Below, piece after piece: positions 36,625 to 45,248 of a DNA stretch of 64,000 nucleotides. Made by a program: the position numbers and the translations under genes. Under the pieces are notes generated by a model. The model did not search any database. It saw only the letters and a list, made by a program, of their open reading frames with translations, and was not told where the DNA came from. Origin of the DNA: an uncultured Blautia sp. (GTDB taxonomy: Bacteria; Bacillota; Clostridia; Lachnospirales; Lachnospiraceae); NCBI GenBank assembly GCA_958367245.1, contig CATXEA010000011.1:39165-103164 (forward strand). Direction: 5' to 3'. How positions within the stretch are numbered: position 1 is the stretch's first letter; every line of letters starts with the position of its first letter.

Positions 36625-37029
36625 TTGCCGAGGCCTGTTACAGATTACAGGAGGCAAAGACATGAGGAGATACGATTTAAAGCAAATATGACATTGAATC
36701 AACTTTTTGATTGTTACATGGAGAATAAAACAGATTTAAGAGATAATACCAGAGAAAATTATGTTATGTTGTGGAATAACAAGGTAAGGAGTTCCAAACT
36801 CGGTAATATGAAGGTGTGCCAGATTAAGCAGATGCACATTAAATCTTTTTATGTTGGGTTATCGAAAGAGGGAGCTGCCGCCGCTACGGTAAAGAAATAC
36901 CATAACATGATTAATCCGATTTTAGAAATGGCTGTAGATTCGGACATAAGCGTTACAATGAACGTATATAATCACGTGGACGTTGCCAGAGTGGAAAGTG
37001 AAATGCAAAAGATGATAAAATTTGGATAA
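36625..37029 (+). pseudogene. Tyrosine integrase with catalytic domain deleted in frame
   Basis: The core-binding (SAM-like) domain is present: LFDCYMENKTDLRDNTRENY through KKYHNMINPILEMAVDSDI. The very next residues VTMNVYNHVDVAR belong to the extreme C-terminus, where the Tyr is the catalytic nucleophile. About 150 residues with the Arg, Lys, His, Arg active-site set are missing, without breaking the frame. The beginning is also degraded; the first 17 codons resemble nothing in integrases, and the open frame starts only at a TTG. The product could still bind DNA but not recombine it. Confidence 0.7.
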
Positions 37030-37035
37030 CGCAAA

Positions 37036-37067
37036 GGATGCCATCAGGGAGACTTGGTGGCGTTTTT
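37036..37067 (+). terminator. Rho-independent terminator after the integrase remnant
   Basis: GCCA-T-CA against TG-G-TGGC around a short loop, followed by GTTTTT. It ends any transcript of the integrase fragment and insulates the heat-shock promoter. Confidence 0.65.
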
Positions 37068-37069
37068 AT

Positions 37070-37107
37070 GTCGTAAATACAATGAAATGTCGTAAAAGTG
37101 TCGTAAA
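37070..37107. repeat. Three direct repeats of GTCGTAAA after the integrase remnant
   Basis: Copies start at 37070, 37089 and 37100, each preceded by T or AT. Repeats of this kind just outside an integrase gene are typical of arm- or core-binding sites at the end of an integrative element, so this may mark one former att end. Confidence 0.45.
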
Positions 37108-37192
37108 TTAACTGCAAAATGTACATTTTGAGAAAGTACAAAGCGCTGAAACCCAGTTAAATAAAGGCTTCACAAAATCTTCACAAATAAAT

Positions 37193-37219
37193 TTAGCACT
37201 CCCCCTTGACGAGTGCTAA
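37193..37219. promoter_or_regulatory. CIRCE operator (HrcA site)
   Basis: TTAGCACTC-N9-GAGTGCTAA, a perfect CIRCE inverted repeat. It overlaps the -35 element, so the HrcA repressor would block transcription until heat or misfolded protein titrates GroEL. hrcA itself is not in the window. Confidence 0.95.
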
Positions 37220-37234
37220 ATAAAGTGTTATAAC
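37206..37234 (+). promoter_or_regulatory. Heat-shock promoter
   Basis: TTGACG, 17-base spacer, TATAAC. The -35 lies inside the CIRCE element. The leader to the Hsp20 gene is about 115 bases with no clear structure. Confidence 0.85.
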
Positions 37235-37354
37235 ACAAGTAGAACAAAGGAAGAGGAAAAATCCAATTCCCATAGTTCTTAAAAACTCGACACTTTGGAT
37301 TTTCCCAATAGTGCTAATATATATTTATTTCATCTCATGAAAGGAGAATGACTT

Positions 37355-37816
37355 ATGTTAAGACCTAGTATTTTTGGAGAAGATTTATTTGATAACTTTA
37401 TGAACGACTTTAGATTCCCGACATTTCCTGAGTTTTCAAATGTGGACAAAGAGCTTTACGGCAAACACGCGAAGAATATGATGAAGACTGATGTGAAAGA
37501 AACTGACAAGGGATTTGAAGTAGATATTGACCTTCCTGGATTTAAGAAAGACGAAATCCAGATGCAGCTTGAAAATGGCTGTCTTACAGTCAGCGCAGCC
37601 AAAGGGCTGGATAAGGATGAGCAGGACAAGGATGGCAGATATATCAGACGAGAGCGTTATGCAGGCAGCATGAGCAGAAGCTTTTATGTGGGAGAGCATG
37701 TAACTGAAAAAGATATTCATCCGAAGTACGAAGATGGAATCTTAAGATTTACAGTCCCGAAAGAAGAGCAGAAAGCAGTAGAAGAGAAAAAACACTATAT
37801 CTCCATTGAAGGATAA
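37355..37816 (+). CDS. Hsp20/alpha-crystallin small heat-shock protein
   Basis: 153 residues, the usual size. The alpha-crystallin domain runs from about residue 45 (MKTDVKETDKGFEVDIDLPG) to the end, with the conserved EDGILRFTVPKEE near residues 126-138. It holds unfolding proteins in a refoldable state. AAAGGAG lies nine bases before the ATG. Control by the CIRCE operator upstream is direct, which is less common for Hsp20 genes than for groESL or dnaK. A J-protein gene follows after a weak terminator. Confidence 0.95.
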   Translation: MLRPSIFGEDLFDNFMNDFRFPTFPEFSNVDKELYGKHAKNMMKTDVKETDKGFEVDIDLPGFKKDEIQMQLENGCLTVSAAKGLDKDEQDKDGRYIRRERYAGSMSRSFYVGEHVTEKDIHPKYEDGILRFTVPKEEQKAVEEKKHYISIEG

Positions 37817-37838
37817 TCCTTCAGGGAAATGTAATAAG

Positions 37839-37866
37839 CCCAGCAGGATTCCTGCTGGGTACTTTT
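37839..37866 (+). terminator. Hairpin between Hsp20 and J-protein genes
   Basis: Perfect nine-base stem CCCAGCAGG/CCTGCTGGG with a three-base loop, followed by the imperfect T tract TACTTTTG. Probably a partial terminator that lowers J-protein output relative to Hsp20. Confidence 0.75.
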
Positions 37867-37894
37867 GAGTTATGGCAGGAGGTGAAAAAAGAAT

Positions 37895-38848
37895 ATGAGT
37901 ACAAAAAGAGATTATTACGAGATTCTGGGTATAGAGCGTACAGCAGATGAAAATACCATAAAAAAAGCTTATCGTAAACTGGCAAAACAATACCATCCGG
38001 ATACAAATAAGGGAAATCCTCAGGCAGAAGAAAAATTTAAAGAAGCAACGGAAGCCTATGCTGTTCTGAGCGATCCTGAAAAGAGAAAACAGTATGACCA
38101 GTTCGGTTCAGGAGAAGGCGGACAGAATGGAGAATGGCAGGAATTCCACTTTGATGAAGGAGATATGGACGACATATTAAAGAATATCTTTGGCGGAGGC
38201 TTCGGCGGTTTTCACCAGGGCTTCGGTCAGGAATTCCACAACAGCGGAAATCGAAGCGGCGGTTTTCGCACAGACGGATTTACCTCTGACGGTTTCCACA
38301 GCTACGGATATCGTATGCCTGCCGAGGATGGACAGGATGTTCACGCAGATATAGACGTAGAATTTATGGAGGCAGTCAACGGATGTGAAAAAACGATTCG
38401 TCTAACAGAAGCCGACGGAACTTCAAAATCATTGAAAGTACGGATTCCTGCAGGAATTGATACAGGAAAAAGCATACGTCTGAGGGGAAAGGGAATGCCG
38501 GGAAGAAACGGCGGCAGGCAGGGAGATTTGCTGCTGCGCGTCACTGTAAAAGAACGGCAGGGATTTGAAAGAAAGGATACGGATGTTTACAGCACAGTGA
38601 AAATCCCCTTTACTACAGCCGTTTTTGGCGGAGAGGTCATTGTTCCTACCCTTGATGGAAAGGTGCTGTGTAAAATACGTCCGGGTACACAATCCGGAAC
38701 AAAAATCCGTCTTCAGGGAAAAGGAATTGTATCCATGAAAACTCCTCATGTGCGCGGAGATCAATATGCAGTCGTACAGATTGAAGTACCCCGGACACTT
38801 AACCCCGAAGCACTGAAGAAACTAAAAGAATTCGAAGCTGCAATGTAA
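37895..38848 (+). CDS. CbpA-type J-domain co-chaperone
   Basis: 317 residues. A J-domain with the HPD tripeptide (KQYHPDTNKG, residues 29-38) is followed by a Gly/Phe-rich region (about 75-140), then two C-terminal substrate-binding beta domains (VDVEFMEAVNG, VRIPAGIDTGK, GDLLLRVTV). The four CxxCxGxG zinc repeats of DnaJ are missing, so it is the CbpA/DnaJ class B type. It would stimulate DnaK and complement the Hsp20 holdase. AGGAGGTG is the ribosome site. Its last codons form one arm of its own terminator. Confidence 0.93.
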   Translation: MSTKRDYYEILGIERTADENTIKKAYRKLAKQYHPDTNKGNPQAEEKFKEATEAYAVLSDPEKRKQYDQFGSGEGGQNGEWQEFHFDEGDMDDILKNIFGGGFGGFHQGFGQEFHNSGNRSGGFRTDGFTSDGFHSYGYRMPAEDGQDVHADIDVEFMEAVNGCEKTIRLTEADGTSKSLKVRIPAGIDTGKSIRLRGKGMPGRNGGRQGDLLLRVTVKERQGFERKDTDVYSTVKIPFTTAVFGGEVIVPTLDGKVLCKIRPGTQSGTKIRLQGKGIVSMKTPHVRGDQYAVVQIEVPRTLNPEALKKLKEFEAAM

Positions 38849-38871
38849 ACTGCAGCTTCGAATTCTTTTTT
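38826..38871 (+). terminator. Terminator overlapping the end of the J-protein gene
   Basis: A 17-bp perfect stem (AAGAATTCGAAGCTGCA and its complement) whose left arm encodes the last six residues, closed by an eight-base loop holding the stop codon, then T6. Very strong rho-independent signal. Confidence 0.9.
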
Positions 38872-38914
38872 GTTATGTTATAATGAGGGGAGAAAAACAG
38901 GGAGGTCGGAAAAA

Positions 38915-39895
38915 ATGCAGCAGGCGCTTTTGGAAAAACTGAGGAAGATTACGGAAGAAGAAAAGAAAATTCTCGATGGTGAAGCTGTGAATCAGGCGCT
39001 TTATACGTCAGGCGCAGATTTTACGGTAGACAGCAAAAAGATGCTTGAAGAGGGAAAGCTGATCGCAGTGCGGACACACACAAGATTTGTGCATTTTCCT
39101 CTGCACCGTCATAATTATATAGAGGTTCTTTATGTGTGCGAGGGTTCTCTTACCAATATTATAGACGGAAGAGAAGTGATGGTAAAAAAAGGAGAGCTTC
39201 TCTTTCTGAATCAGTTTACCCGCCACGAGATTCTGGAAGCCGGAGAAAGTGACATTGCCATTAATTTCATGGTTCTTCCGGAATTTTTCGATGTGGCGTA
39301 TTCCATGGCAGGAAGAAATAATGTGCTGGCAGACTTTCTTGTCAATATGCTCCGGCGGGATGAGGAAAGAGGAGAATACCTTCATTTCAAGGTTTCCGAG
39401 GTGCTGCAGATTCAGAATCTTCTGGAAAATATGATTTATTCTCTTGTCACAGGAGAAAGAGATGACAGCCGTATCAATCAGACGACAATGGGGCTTATTT
39501 TTCTTTATCTGGTGGATTCCGTTCAGTATGTGGAAATGCGCCTTCCCAACCAGTACGAAAATATGATTTCCATGACAACTCTGGACTATATTGAGCAGAA
39601 ATATAAGACTGCTACTCTGACGGAGCTTTGCGGTATTCTTCACCAGCCCATTCACGTTTTGAGCAAGATGATTAAAAAGAATACAGGCTTCAATTTCAAG
39701 GAACTCCTCCAGCGAAAACGCCTGAATAAAGCGGTAGAGCTTATCTGTGATACAGACCTTCCTGTGAGCGACATCATAGCAGCCGTAGGCTACGAAAATA
39801 ACAGTTATTTTCATCGGGTTTTCCGTGAACGCTATCACATGACCCCAAGAGAATTTCGCCAGAAAAACAGCCGGAAGACCAGAGTGCGGCTGTAA
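38915..39895 (+). CDS. AraC-family transcriptional regulator
   Basis: 326 residues from an ATG with GGGAGG nine bases upstream; earlier in-frame starts lack a site. An N-terminal cupin-like sensor (HFPLHRHNYIEVLYVCEG and KKGELLFLNQFTRHEI, residues about 50-115) is followed by a central helical linker. The C-terminal double helix-turn-helix has ELCGILHQPIHVLSKMIKK and VSDIIAAVGYENNSYFHRVF. It senses a small molecule and activates or represses a nearby operon. The next operon (nucleoside importer), 266 bases away in the same direction, is the nearest target. A TATAAT at 38879-38884 is its own -10. Confidence 0.88.
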   Translation: MQQALLEKLRKITEEEKKILDGEAVNQALYTSGADFTVDSKKMLEEGKLIAVRTHTRFVHFPLHRHNYIEVLYVCEGSLTNIIDGREVMVKKGELLFLNQFTRHEILEAGESDIAINFMVLPEFFDVAYSMAGRNNVLADFLVNMLRRDEERGEYLHFKVSEVLQIQNLLENMIYSLVTGERDDSRINQTTMGLIFLYLVDSVQYVEMRLPNQYENMISMTTLDYIEQKYKTATLTELCGILHQPIHVLSKMIKKNTGFNFKELLQRKRLNKAVELICDTDLPVSDIIAAVGYENNSYFHRVFRERYHMTPREFRQKNSRKTRVRL

Positions 39896-40066
39896 ACGAT
39901 TAAGAAGATAGGAGAAAATGAAAAAATGGGTATGAAAACAAAGGAGCGTCAGATGGAATACATACTGGATGAACAAAAAGATTTTTAGGTATCATAATAA
40001 AAATTTAGAAAATTTATCGAATCGTATCAAAGAAAGAAAAAAATATAGAATAATTTCGAAAAACGG

Positions 40067-40101
40067 TTGACAATCACCTTTTATTTACCTAAAATAAAGG
40101 T
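40067..40101 (+). promoter_or_regulatory. Nucleoside-importer promoter with overlapping palindrome
   Basis: TTGACA, 17-base spacer and TAAAAT. An imperfect palindrome ACCTTTTATTT-(N4)-AAAATAAAGGT spans the spacer and the -10, a likely operator. The 170 bases to its left hold only a doubtful 20-codon ORF after the AraC gene. Confidence 0.7.
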
Positions 40102-40161
40102 ATTCTACATCATGCAGGATTGCGTGAAAAAATAAAAACTTAATAAAAGGAGGATTTAGTT

Positions 40162-41448
40162 ATGAAGAAGAGCATGAAAAAATTTGTCAGCCTTTTACTG
40201 GCGGCAGTCATGGTCGTATCCGTATTTGCATTCAACACAGTTGTATTTGCAGATGCAGACCCTGATTTTAAAGTTGGTGTGATTCTTATCGGTGATGAGA
40301 CAGAAGGTTATTCCACCGCTCACATCAATGGTATTAAAGAAGCAGCGAAAGAATTAGGTATTGATGAAGGAAATATTATCTGGAAATATAAAGTTCCGGA
40401 AGATTCCACAGCATATGACTCAGCAATCGACCTTGTAGGTCAGGGATGCCAGCTTGTTATCTCAAACAGCTATGGACATCAGACATACATGGTACAGGCG
40501 GCAATGGATTATCCTGACACAACATTCATCGCCATGACAGGTGATTTTGCAGCAATCAGCGGATGCCCGAATTTCAAAAATGCTTTTACAGGTATCTATG
40601 AATCCCGTTATGTATCCGGCGTTGTTGCAGGTCTTAAATTAAAAGAGCTTATGGAGTCCGGTACTCTGACAGCAGAGACACAGCCTGAAAGCTTTGATAA
40701 AGACGGCAATGTAAAAGTCGGTTATGTAGGCGCATTCAGCTACGCAGAGGTTGTTTCCGGATATACAGCATTCTTCCTTGGAATCCGCAGCGTAGTCCCG
40801 AACGCAGTTATGGAAGTAAAATATACAAACTCCTGGTTCGATATTGATAAAGAGGGTGCGGCAGCAGAGGCGCTTATCGCCAACGGCGCTGTTATCATCG
40901 GTCAGCATGCAGACTCCACAGGAGCTCCGGCAGCTACTCAGAAGCTTCTGGATTCCGGTAAAATCTGCTACTCTGTAGGCTACAACATCGACATGCTTGA
41001 GACAGCTCCTACAGCAGCTCTTACATCCGCTACAAACAACTGGGCAGCTTATTACAAACATGCTTTTGAGACAGTTATGAACGGCGGTGAGCTTGAAGCT
41101 GACTGGGCAAAGGGCTACAGCGAAGACGCAGTAGGCATTACTCCATTTGGTGAGTCCTGTGCAGAAGGCACAGCAGAATACATCGCAGATGTAGAAGCGA
41201 AATTAAAAGACGGTACACTTCATGTATTTGATACAAGCACCTTTACAGTAGGAGGCGAAGAAGTGACAACAGCGCCTTGCGACCTGTCCTTTATGGATTT
41301 CACAACAAATCCTCCGACAGCAGTTTATGAAGGTGAAACAGTAGAAGCGATCAAAGACGGTTACTTCGCAGAATCTGAATTCAGAAGCGCTCCGTACTTT
41401 ACTCTTCGTATCGACGGAATCACAGAGGATGAAGAAGCTGTTGAATAA
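40162..41448 (+). CDS. BMP-family nucleoside-binding protein
   Basis: 428 residues of the basic membrane protein (PnrA/Med) family. The first strand KVGVILIGDETEGYSTAHINGI, the GYVGAFSYAEVVSGYTAFFLG block and IIGQHADSTGAP are typical of purine-nucleoside binders of ABC importers. The signal peptide (MKKSMKKFVSLLL to VVFADA) ends with a signal peptidase I site and has no lipobox Cys, unlike the usual lipoprotein members. AAGGAGG lies nine bases before the ATG. The three genes behind it encode the ATPase and two permeases. Codon use is biased towards highly expressed forms. Confidence 0.9.
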   Translation: MKKSMKKFVSLLLAAVMVVSVFAFNTVVFADADPDFKVGVILIGDETEGYSTAHINGIKEAAKELGIDEGNIIWKYKVPEDSTAYDSAIDLVGQGCQLVISNSYGHQTYMVQAAMDYPDTTFIAMTGDFAAISGCPNFKNAFTGIYESRYVSGVVAGLKLKELMESGTLTAETQPESFDKDGNVKVGYVGAFSYAEVVSGYTAFFLGIRSVVPNAVMEVKYTNSWFDIDKEGAAAEALIANGAVIIGQHADSTGAPAATQKLLDSGKICYSVGYNIDMLETAPTAALTSATNNWAAYYKHAFETVMNGGELEADWAKGYSEDAVGITPFGESCAEGTAEYIADVEAKLKDGTLHVFDTSTFTVGGEEVTTAPCDLSFMDFTTNPPTAVYEGETVEAIKDGYFAESEFRSAPYFTLRIDGITEDEEAVE

Positions 41449-41471
41449 TTCAGAAATGTTTTTCTATTAAT

Positions 41472-41526
41472 AAAGGGAAGCTTAATGCTTCCCTTTGTTT
41501 GGTGATGCGGCTGTCCGGAACAGCCG
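41472..41526 (+). terminator. Two tandem hairpins between binding-protein and ATPase genes
   Basis: First AAAGGGAAGC/GCTTCCCTTT with a five-base loop, then CGGCTGT/ACAGCCG with loop CCGGA. Each has a short T-containing tail. They likely attenuate read-through, so binding protein exceeds transporter, and may protect the upstream mRNA. Confidence 0.75.
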
Positions 41527-41564
41527 TTTACGACAAAAACAGAAAGGAAGGAGGCACAAGTTTT

Positions 41565-43106
41565 ATGGAATATGCAGTACAGCTTAAAAATGTAACAAAA
41601 ACATTTGGAAAAGTTGTTGCAAATAAAAATGTGTCGCTGGACATCAAAAAAGGTGAAATTCTGTCGCTTCTTGGAGAAAACGGAAGCGGCAAGACAACGC
41701 TGATGAACATGATTGCCGGAATTTATTATCCGGATGAAGGAGAAATTCTCATCAACGGTAAAGTGGAAGAAATCCGCTCTCCAAGAGATGCATACAATCT
41801 GAAGATTGGTATGATTCATCAGCATTTCAAACTGATTGATGTTTTTACAGCAGTAGAAAATATTGCCCTTGGCCTTGATAAAAAAGAGAAATTCGATATG
41901 AAGGCAATCGAGGCGAGAACAAAGGAAATCTGTGAGAAATATCACTTCGACCTGAATCTGGAACAGAAGGTCTACGAGATGAGCGTTTCCCAGAAACAGA
42001 CGCTGGAAATCGTAAAAGTGCTCTATCGAGGCGCGGACATTCTGATTCTGGATGAACCTACCGCAGTTCTTACACCTCAGGAGACGGACCGTCTCTTTGA
42101 AGTAATCCGCAACATGAAAGCAGATAATAAATCTGTAATCATTATTACGCATAAGCTTCACGAGGTTCTTGCGATTTCAGACCGTGTGGCGATTCTCCGC
42201 AAGGGAGAATACGTAGGAACTGTTGAGACAAAGGATGCGACAACAGGCTCTCTTACAGAGATGATGGTGGGCAAAAAGGTTGCGCTGAATATTGAACGCT
42301 CCCAGCCGGTAAATCCGGTGAAACGCCTTGAGGTTAAGAATCTCTCTGTTTACAACAAAGAAAATGTACAGGTGCTCAAAAATGTCAGCTTTGATGCCTA
42401 TGGCGGCGAAATTCTTGGAATTGCAGGAATCTCCGGAAACGGCCAGAAAGAGCTTCTGGAGGCAATTGCCGGACTTCAGATTACAGCGCAGGGAAGCAGT
42501 GTAACTTTCTATGAAAAAGGAAAAGAAGACAAGCCCATCGAACTGATCGGAAAAACACCGAAGAAAATCCGAGACGCAGGCGTACATCTGGCTTTTGTTC
42601 CGGAAGACCGCCTTGGAATGGGTCTGGTAGGCTCTATGGGAATGACAGGAAATATGCTTCTTAAGAGCTACGGAAACGGTCACTCCATCCTTACGGATGT
42701 GAAGGCTCCGAAGAAACTTGCGGAAAAGGTAAAGGATGAGCTTGAAGTTGTCACTCCAAGCATCAACACTCCGGTATCCCGTCTTTCCGGCGGAAATGTA
42801 CAGAAAGTTCTGGTAGGACGTGAGATTGCGGAAGAACCTACCGTATTGATGACTGCATATGCAGTGCGCGGTCTTGATATCAATACTTCCTATACTATCT
42901 ACAATCTGTTTAATGAGCAGAAGAAAAATGGTTCCGCAGTTATCTATGTAGGCGAGGATCTGGACGTTCTCATTGACCTCTGCGACAGAATCCTTGTTCT
43001 GTGCGACGGACAGGTAAACGGAATTGTAGACGGACGAAAGACAACAAAAGAGGAAGTAGGACTTCTGATGACCAATCTTAAGAAGGGAGGTGCCGAAAAT
43101 GAGTAA
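41565..43106 (+). CDS. Nucleoside ABC importer ATPase (two NBDs)
   Basis: 513 residues with two fused nucleotide-binding domains, as in the NupA/RbsA group. The first has GENGSGKTT, VSQKQTLEIVKVL as a degenerate signature, and LILDEPTAVLTPQE. The second has a modified P-loop GISGNGQKELLE, LSGGNVQKVLVGREI and a diverged Walker B (VLMTAYAVRGLD), so hydrolysis probably relies on one site. AAGGAGG precedes the ATG; the longer open frame upstream has no ribosome site. It powers uptake through the next two proteins. Confidence 0.92.
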   Translation: MEYAVQLKNVTKTFGKVVANKNVSLDIKKGEILSLLGENGSGKTTLMNMIAGIYYPDEGEILINGKVEEIRSPRDAYNLKIGMIHQHFKLIDVFTAVENIALGLDKKEKFDMKAIEARTKEICEKYHFDLNLEQKVYEMSVSQKQTLEIVKVLYRGADILILDEPTAVLTPQETDRLFEVIRNMKADNKSVIIITHKLHEVLAISDRVAILRKGEYVGTVETKDATTGSLTEMMVGKKVALNIERSQPVNPVKRLEVKNLSVYNKENVQVLKNVSFDAYGGEILGIAGISGNGQKELLEAIAGLQITAQGSSVTFYEKGKEDKPIELIGKTPKKIRDAGVHLAFVPEDRLGMGLVGSMGMTGNMLLKSYGNGHSILTDVKAPKKLAEKVKDELEVVTPSINTPVSRLSGGNVQKVLVGREIAEEPTVLMTAYAVRGLDINTSYTIYNLFNEQKKNGSAVIYVGEDLDVLIDLCDRILVLCDGQVNGIVDGRKTTKEEVGLLMTNLKKGGAENE

Positions 43107-44199
43107 TGGAAATGCGAAGGCAAAAGAACCTTTTGTGCGTATCGTGAAACGTGACGGCACCACAATGGGAAGAAAAATATATGTGCGGGCAGCATCTATC
43201 ATACTGGCGCTTATTATTGACGCTGTATTTATTTTTGCTGTGACGGGACTGAATCCTCTTGCGGTTTACGGGGTAATGTTTAACGGTACGTTTATGAACT
43301 CAGTACGTTTTTCATGGGCGCTTCGCGATCTGGTAACTCTTCTGTGTATTGGTATTGCTCTTGCGCCCGCATTTAAAATGCGTTTCTGGAATATCGGTGC
43401 GGAAGGTCAGGTTCTGATGGGCGGTCTTGCGACAGCTCTCGTGATGGTAAAATGCGGACAGAGCATGTCAACACCGTTATTATTCCTCACCATGTTTGTG
43501 ACAAGTGTGGCTGCAGGCGCGTTATGGGGATTTATTCCGGCGTTTTTCAAGGCTCACTGGAATACGAATGAGACACTTTTCACCTTGATGATGAACTATA
43601 TTGCCACCAGTATTGTAGCATGTATGACAAATATCATGCGAGGAAAAGCAACCAGTCTCGGCAAGCTGAACATGTCTACTCAGGCAGGATGGTTCCCGCA
43701 GTTTATGGGACAGAGATATAATATCAATATCCTTGTTGTTGCAGTTCTTACGGTTGTAATGTTCCTTTACCTGAAATATTCCAAGCAGGGATATGAAATT
43801 ACAGTTGTAGGTGAATCTGAGAATACAGCCCGCTATGCGGGAATTAATGTAAAGCGTGTTGCGATTCGTACTATGTTGATTTCAGGCGCGATCTGCGGTC
43901 TTGCAGGTTTCCTCATTGTAGCAGGAAAGGACCAGACTATTTCCACGACATCAGCAGGCGGACAGGGATTTACGGCGATCATCGTGGCATGGCTTGCGAA
44001 GTTTAATACCTTCTATATGGCGCTGATTTCCTTCCTCCTTGTTTTCCTTTCAAGAGGCGCGGCAGAAATTGCCTCGGCATACAGCCTAAACGATTTTGCA
44101 GCAAGTATCATCGAAGGTATTATCCTGTTCTGTATCCTGGGCAGCGAATTCTTCATCAATTACAAGATGATTTTCCGCGGACATAAGGAGGTGCAGTAA
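43099..44199 (+). CDS. Nucleoside ABC permease 1 (BPD_transp_2)
   Basis: 366 residues, about nine membrane segments, of the branched-chain-amino-acid/ribose/nucleoside permease family. WNIGAEGQVLMGGLATAL and GENTARYAGINVKR-like ESENTARYAGINVKR are family marks, the latter being the cytoplasmic coupling loop. Starts inside the end of the ATPase gene (8-base overlap) behind GGGAGG; a GTG three codons earlier is less likely. Pairs with the next permease as a heterodimer. Confidence 0.9.
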   Translation: MSNGNAKAKEPFVRIVKRDGTTMGRKIYVRAASIILALIIDAVFIFAVTGLNPLAVYGVMFNGTFMNSVRFSWALRDLVTLLCIGIALAPAFKMRFWNIGAEGQVLMGGLATALVMVKCGQSMSTPLLFLTMFVTSVAAGALWGFIPAFFKAHWNTNETLFTLMMNYIATSIVACMTNIMRGKATSLGKLNMSTQAGWFPQFMGQRYNINILVVAVLTVVMFLYLKYSKQGYEITVVGESENTARYAGINVKRVAIRTMLISGAICGLAGFLIVAGKDQTISTTSAGGQGFTAIIVAWLAKFNTFYMALISFLLVFLSRGAAEIASAYSLNDFAASIIEGIILFCILGSEFFINYKMIFRGHKEVQ

Positions 44200-45189
44200 A
44201 TGAACAGTTTGATTGCATGGATTATCAGAGCGATTCCTTTCGGAACGATTATCATGTTTGGTTCCATGGGAGAAATCGTGACAGAGAAATCCGGAAACCT
44301 GAATCTGGGTGTTCCGGGAATTATGTATCTTGGCGGTTTTGCCGGATTTGCAAGCTCTTATTTTTATGAAAAAAATGCATCGAATCCCAATGGTGCGGTC
44401 TGCGTGATCATAGCGCTTACTGCGGCGATTCTTGCCTCCATGTTCGGAGGGCTGATATTCAGCTTCCTGACCATTACCCTTCGTGCGAATCAGAACGTAA
44501 CAGGTCTTGCACTTACTACCTTCGGTATGGGCGTTGCAAACTTCTTTGGCGTATTCATCCTTGACGGTTCCAGCTACAGTGCAGCTCCTCTTGCAAATGC
44601 GGCATTCACGAAAAAAATCCCATATCTGTCAAAAATGGGAATTATAGGAAAAACCGTTTTCAGCTATGGTTTCCTTGTGTATGCGGCAATCATTATAGCA
44701 ATCGTACTTTATTACATACTGAATAAAACGCGCGTGGGTCTGAATCTCCGCGCAGTAGGAGAGAATCCGGGAACAGCAGATGCGGCAGGTATTAATGTAA
44801 CCAAATACAAATATCTTGCCACCTGTCTGGGAGCAGGTCTTTCCGGCATCGGCGGTCTTTACTATGTACTTGATTACAATCAGGGTATCTGGGCTACTAC
44901 AGGGCAGATTGAAGCTCTTGGCTGGCTTGCCGTAGCTCTTGTAATCTTTACAACATGGAAGCCGTTAAACGCCATCTGGGGCGCTTATCTTTTCGGTATG
45001 CTCTACTGGCTCTACCAGTTCCTGCCAAGTATTCTGGGAATCAAGGTAGCAAGCTATATTACGGATCTGGTTCAGATGGTGCCGTATGTGGTAACAATTG
45101 TGGTTCTTGTTGTAGTAAGCTTCCGCAAGAAAAAAGAAAATCAGCCTCCGGAAAGCCTTGGCTTATCCTATTTCCGCGAGGAGAGATAA
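44200..45189 (+). CDS. Nucleoside ABC permease 2 (BPD_transp_2)
   Basis: 329 residues, eight to nine membrane segments. GEIVTEKSGNLNLGVPGIMY and the coupling loop GENPGTADAAGINVTKYK are typical of the second subunit in BMP-linked nucleoside importers. The ATG follows the previous stop directly, with GGAGGTG eight bases upstream. Last gene of the operon, closed by a strong terminator. Confidence 0.9.
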   Translation: MNSLIAWIIRAIPFGTIIMFGSMGEIVTEKSGNLNLGVPGIMYLGGFAGFASSYFYEKNASNPNGAVCVIIALTAAILASMFGGLIFSFLTITLRANQNVTGLALTTFGMGVANFFGVFILDGSSYSAAPLANAAFTKKIPYLSKMGIIGKTVFSYGFLVYAAIIIAIVLYYILNKTRVGLNLRAVGENPGTADAAGINVTKYKYLATCLGAGLSGIGGLYYVLDYNQGIWATTGQIEALGWLAVALVIFTTWKPLNAIWGAYLFGMLYWLYQFLPSILGIKVASYITDLVQMVPYVVTIVVLVVVSFRKKKENQPPESLGLSYFREER

Positions 45190-45192
45190 TAA

Positions 45193-45219
45193 AAAACGGA
45201 AGGATTTCCCTTCCGTTTT
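45193..45219. terminator. Convergent terminator after the nucleoside importer
   Basis: AAAACGGAAGG and CCTTCCGTTTT around a five-base loop. Works in both directions and also ends the convergent synthetase gene, whose stop codon sits in a second stem just to the right (GTTTCC/GGAAAC with GATATCTG/CAGATATC inside). Confidence 0.9.
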
Positions 45220-45248
45220 AAGATGACGGGCGTTTCCGGATATCTGTT

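Noticed and set aside
39930..39988. Twenty-codon ORF after the AraC gene (MGMKTKERQMEY...)
   Set aside because: No good ribosome site, no recognisable family, and A/T-rich context; insufficient to call a gene.
39896..40161. Purine riboswitch before the nucleoside importer
   Set aside because: No aptamer-like paired core with conserved loops is visible; a palindrome on the promoter explains regulation better.
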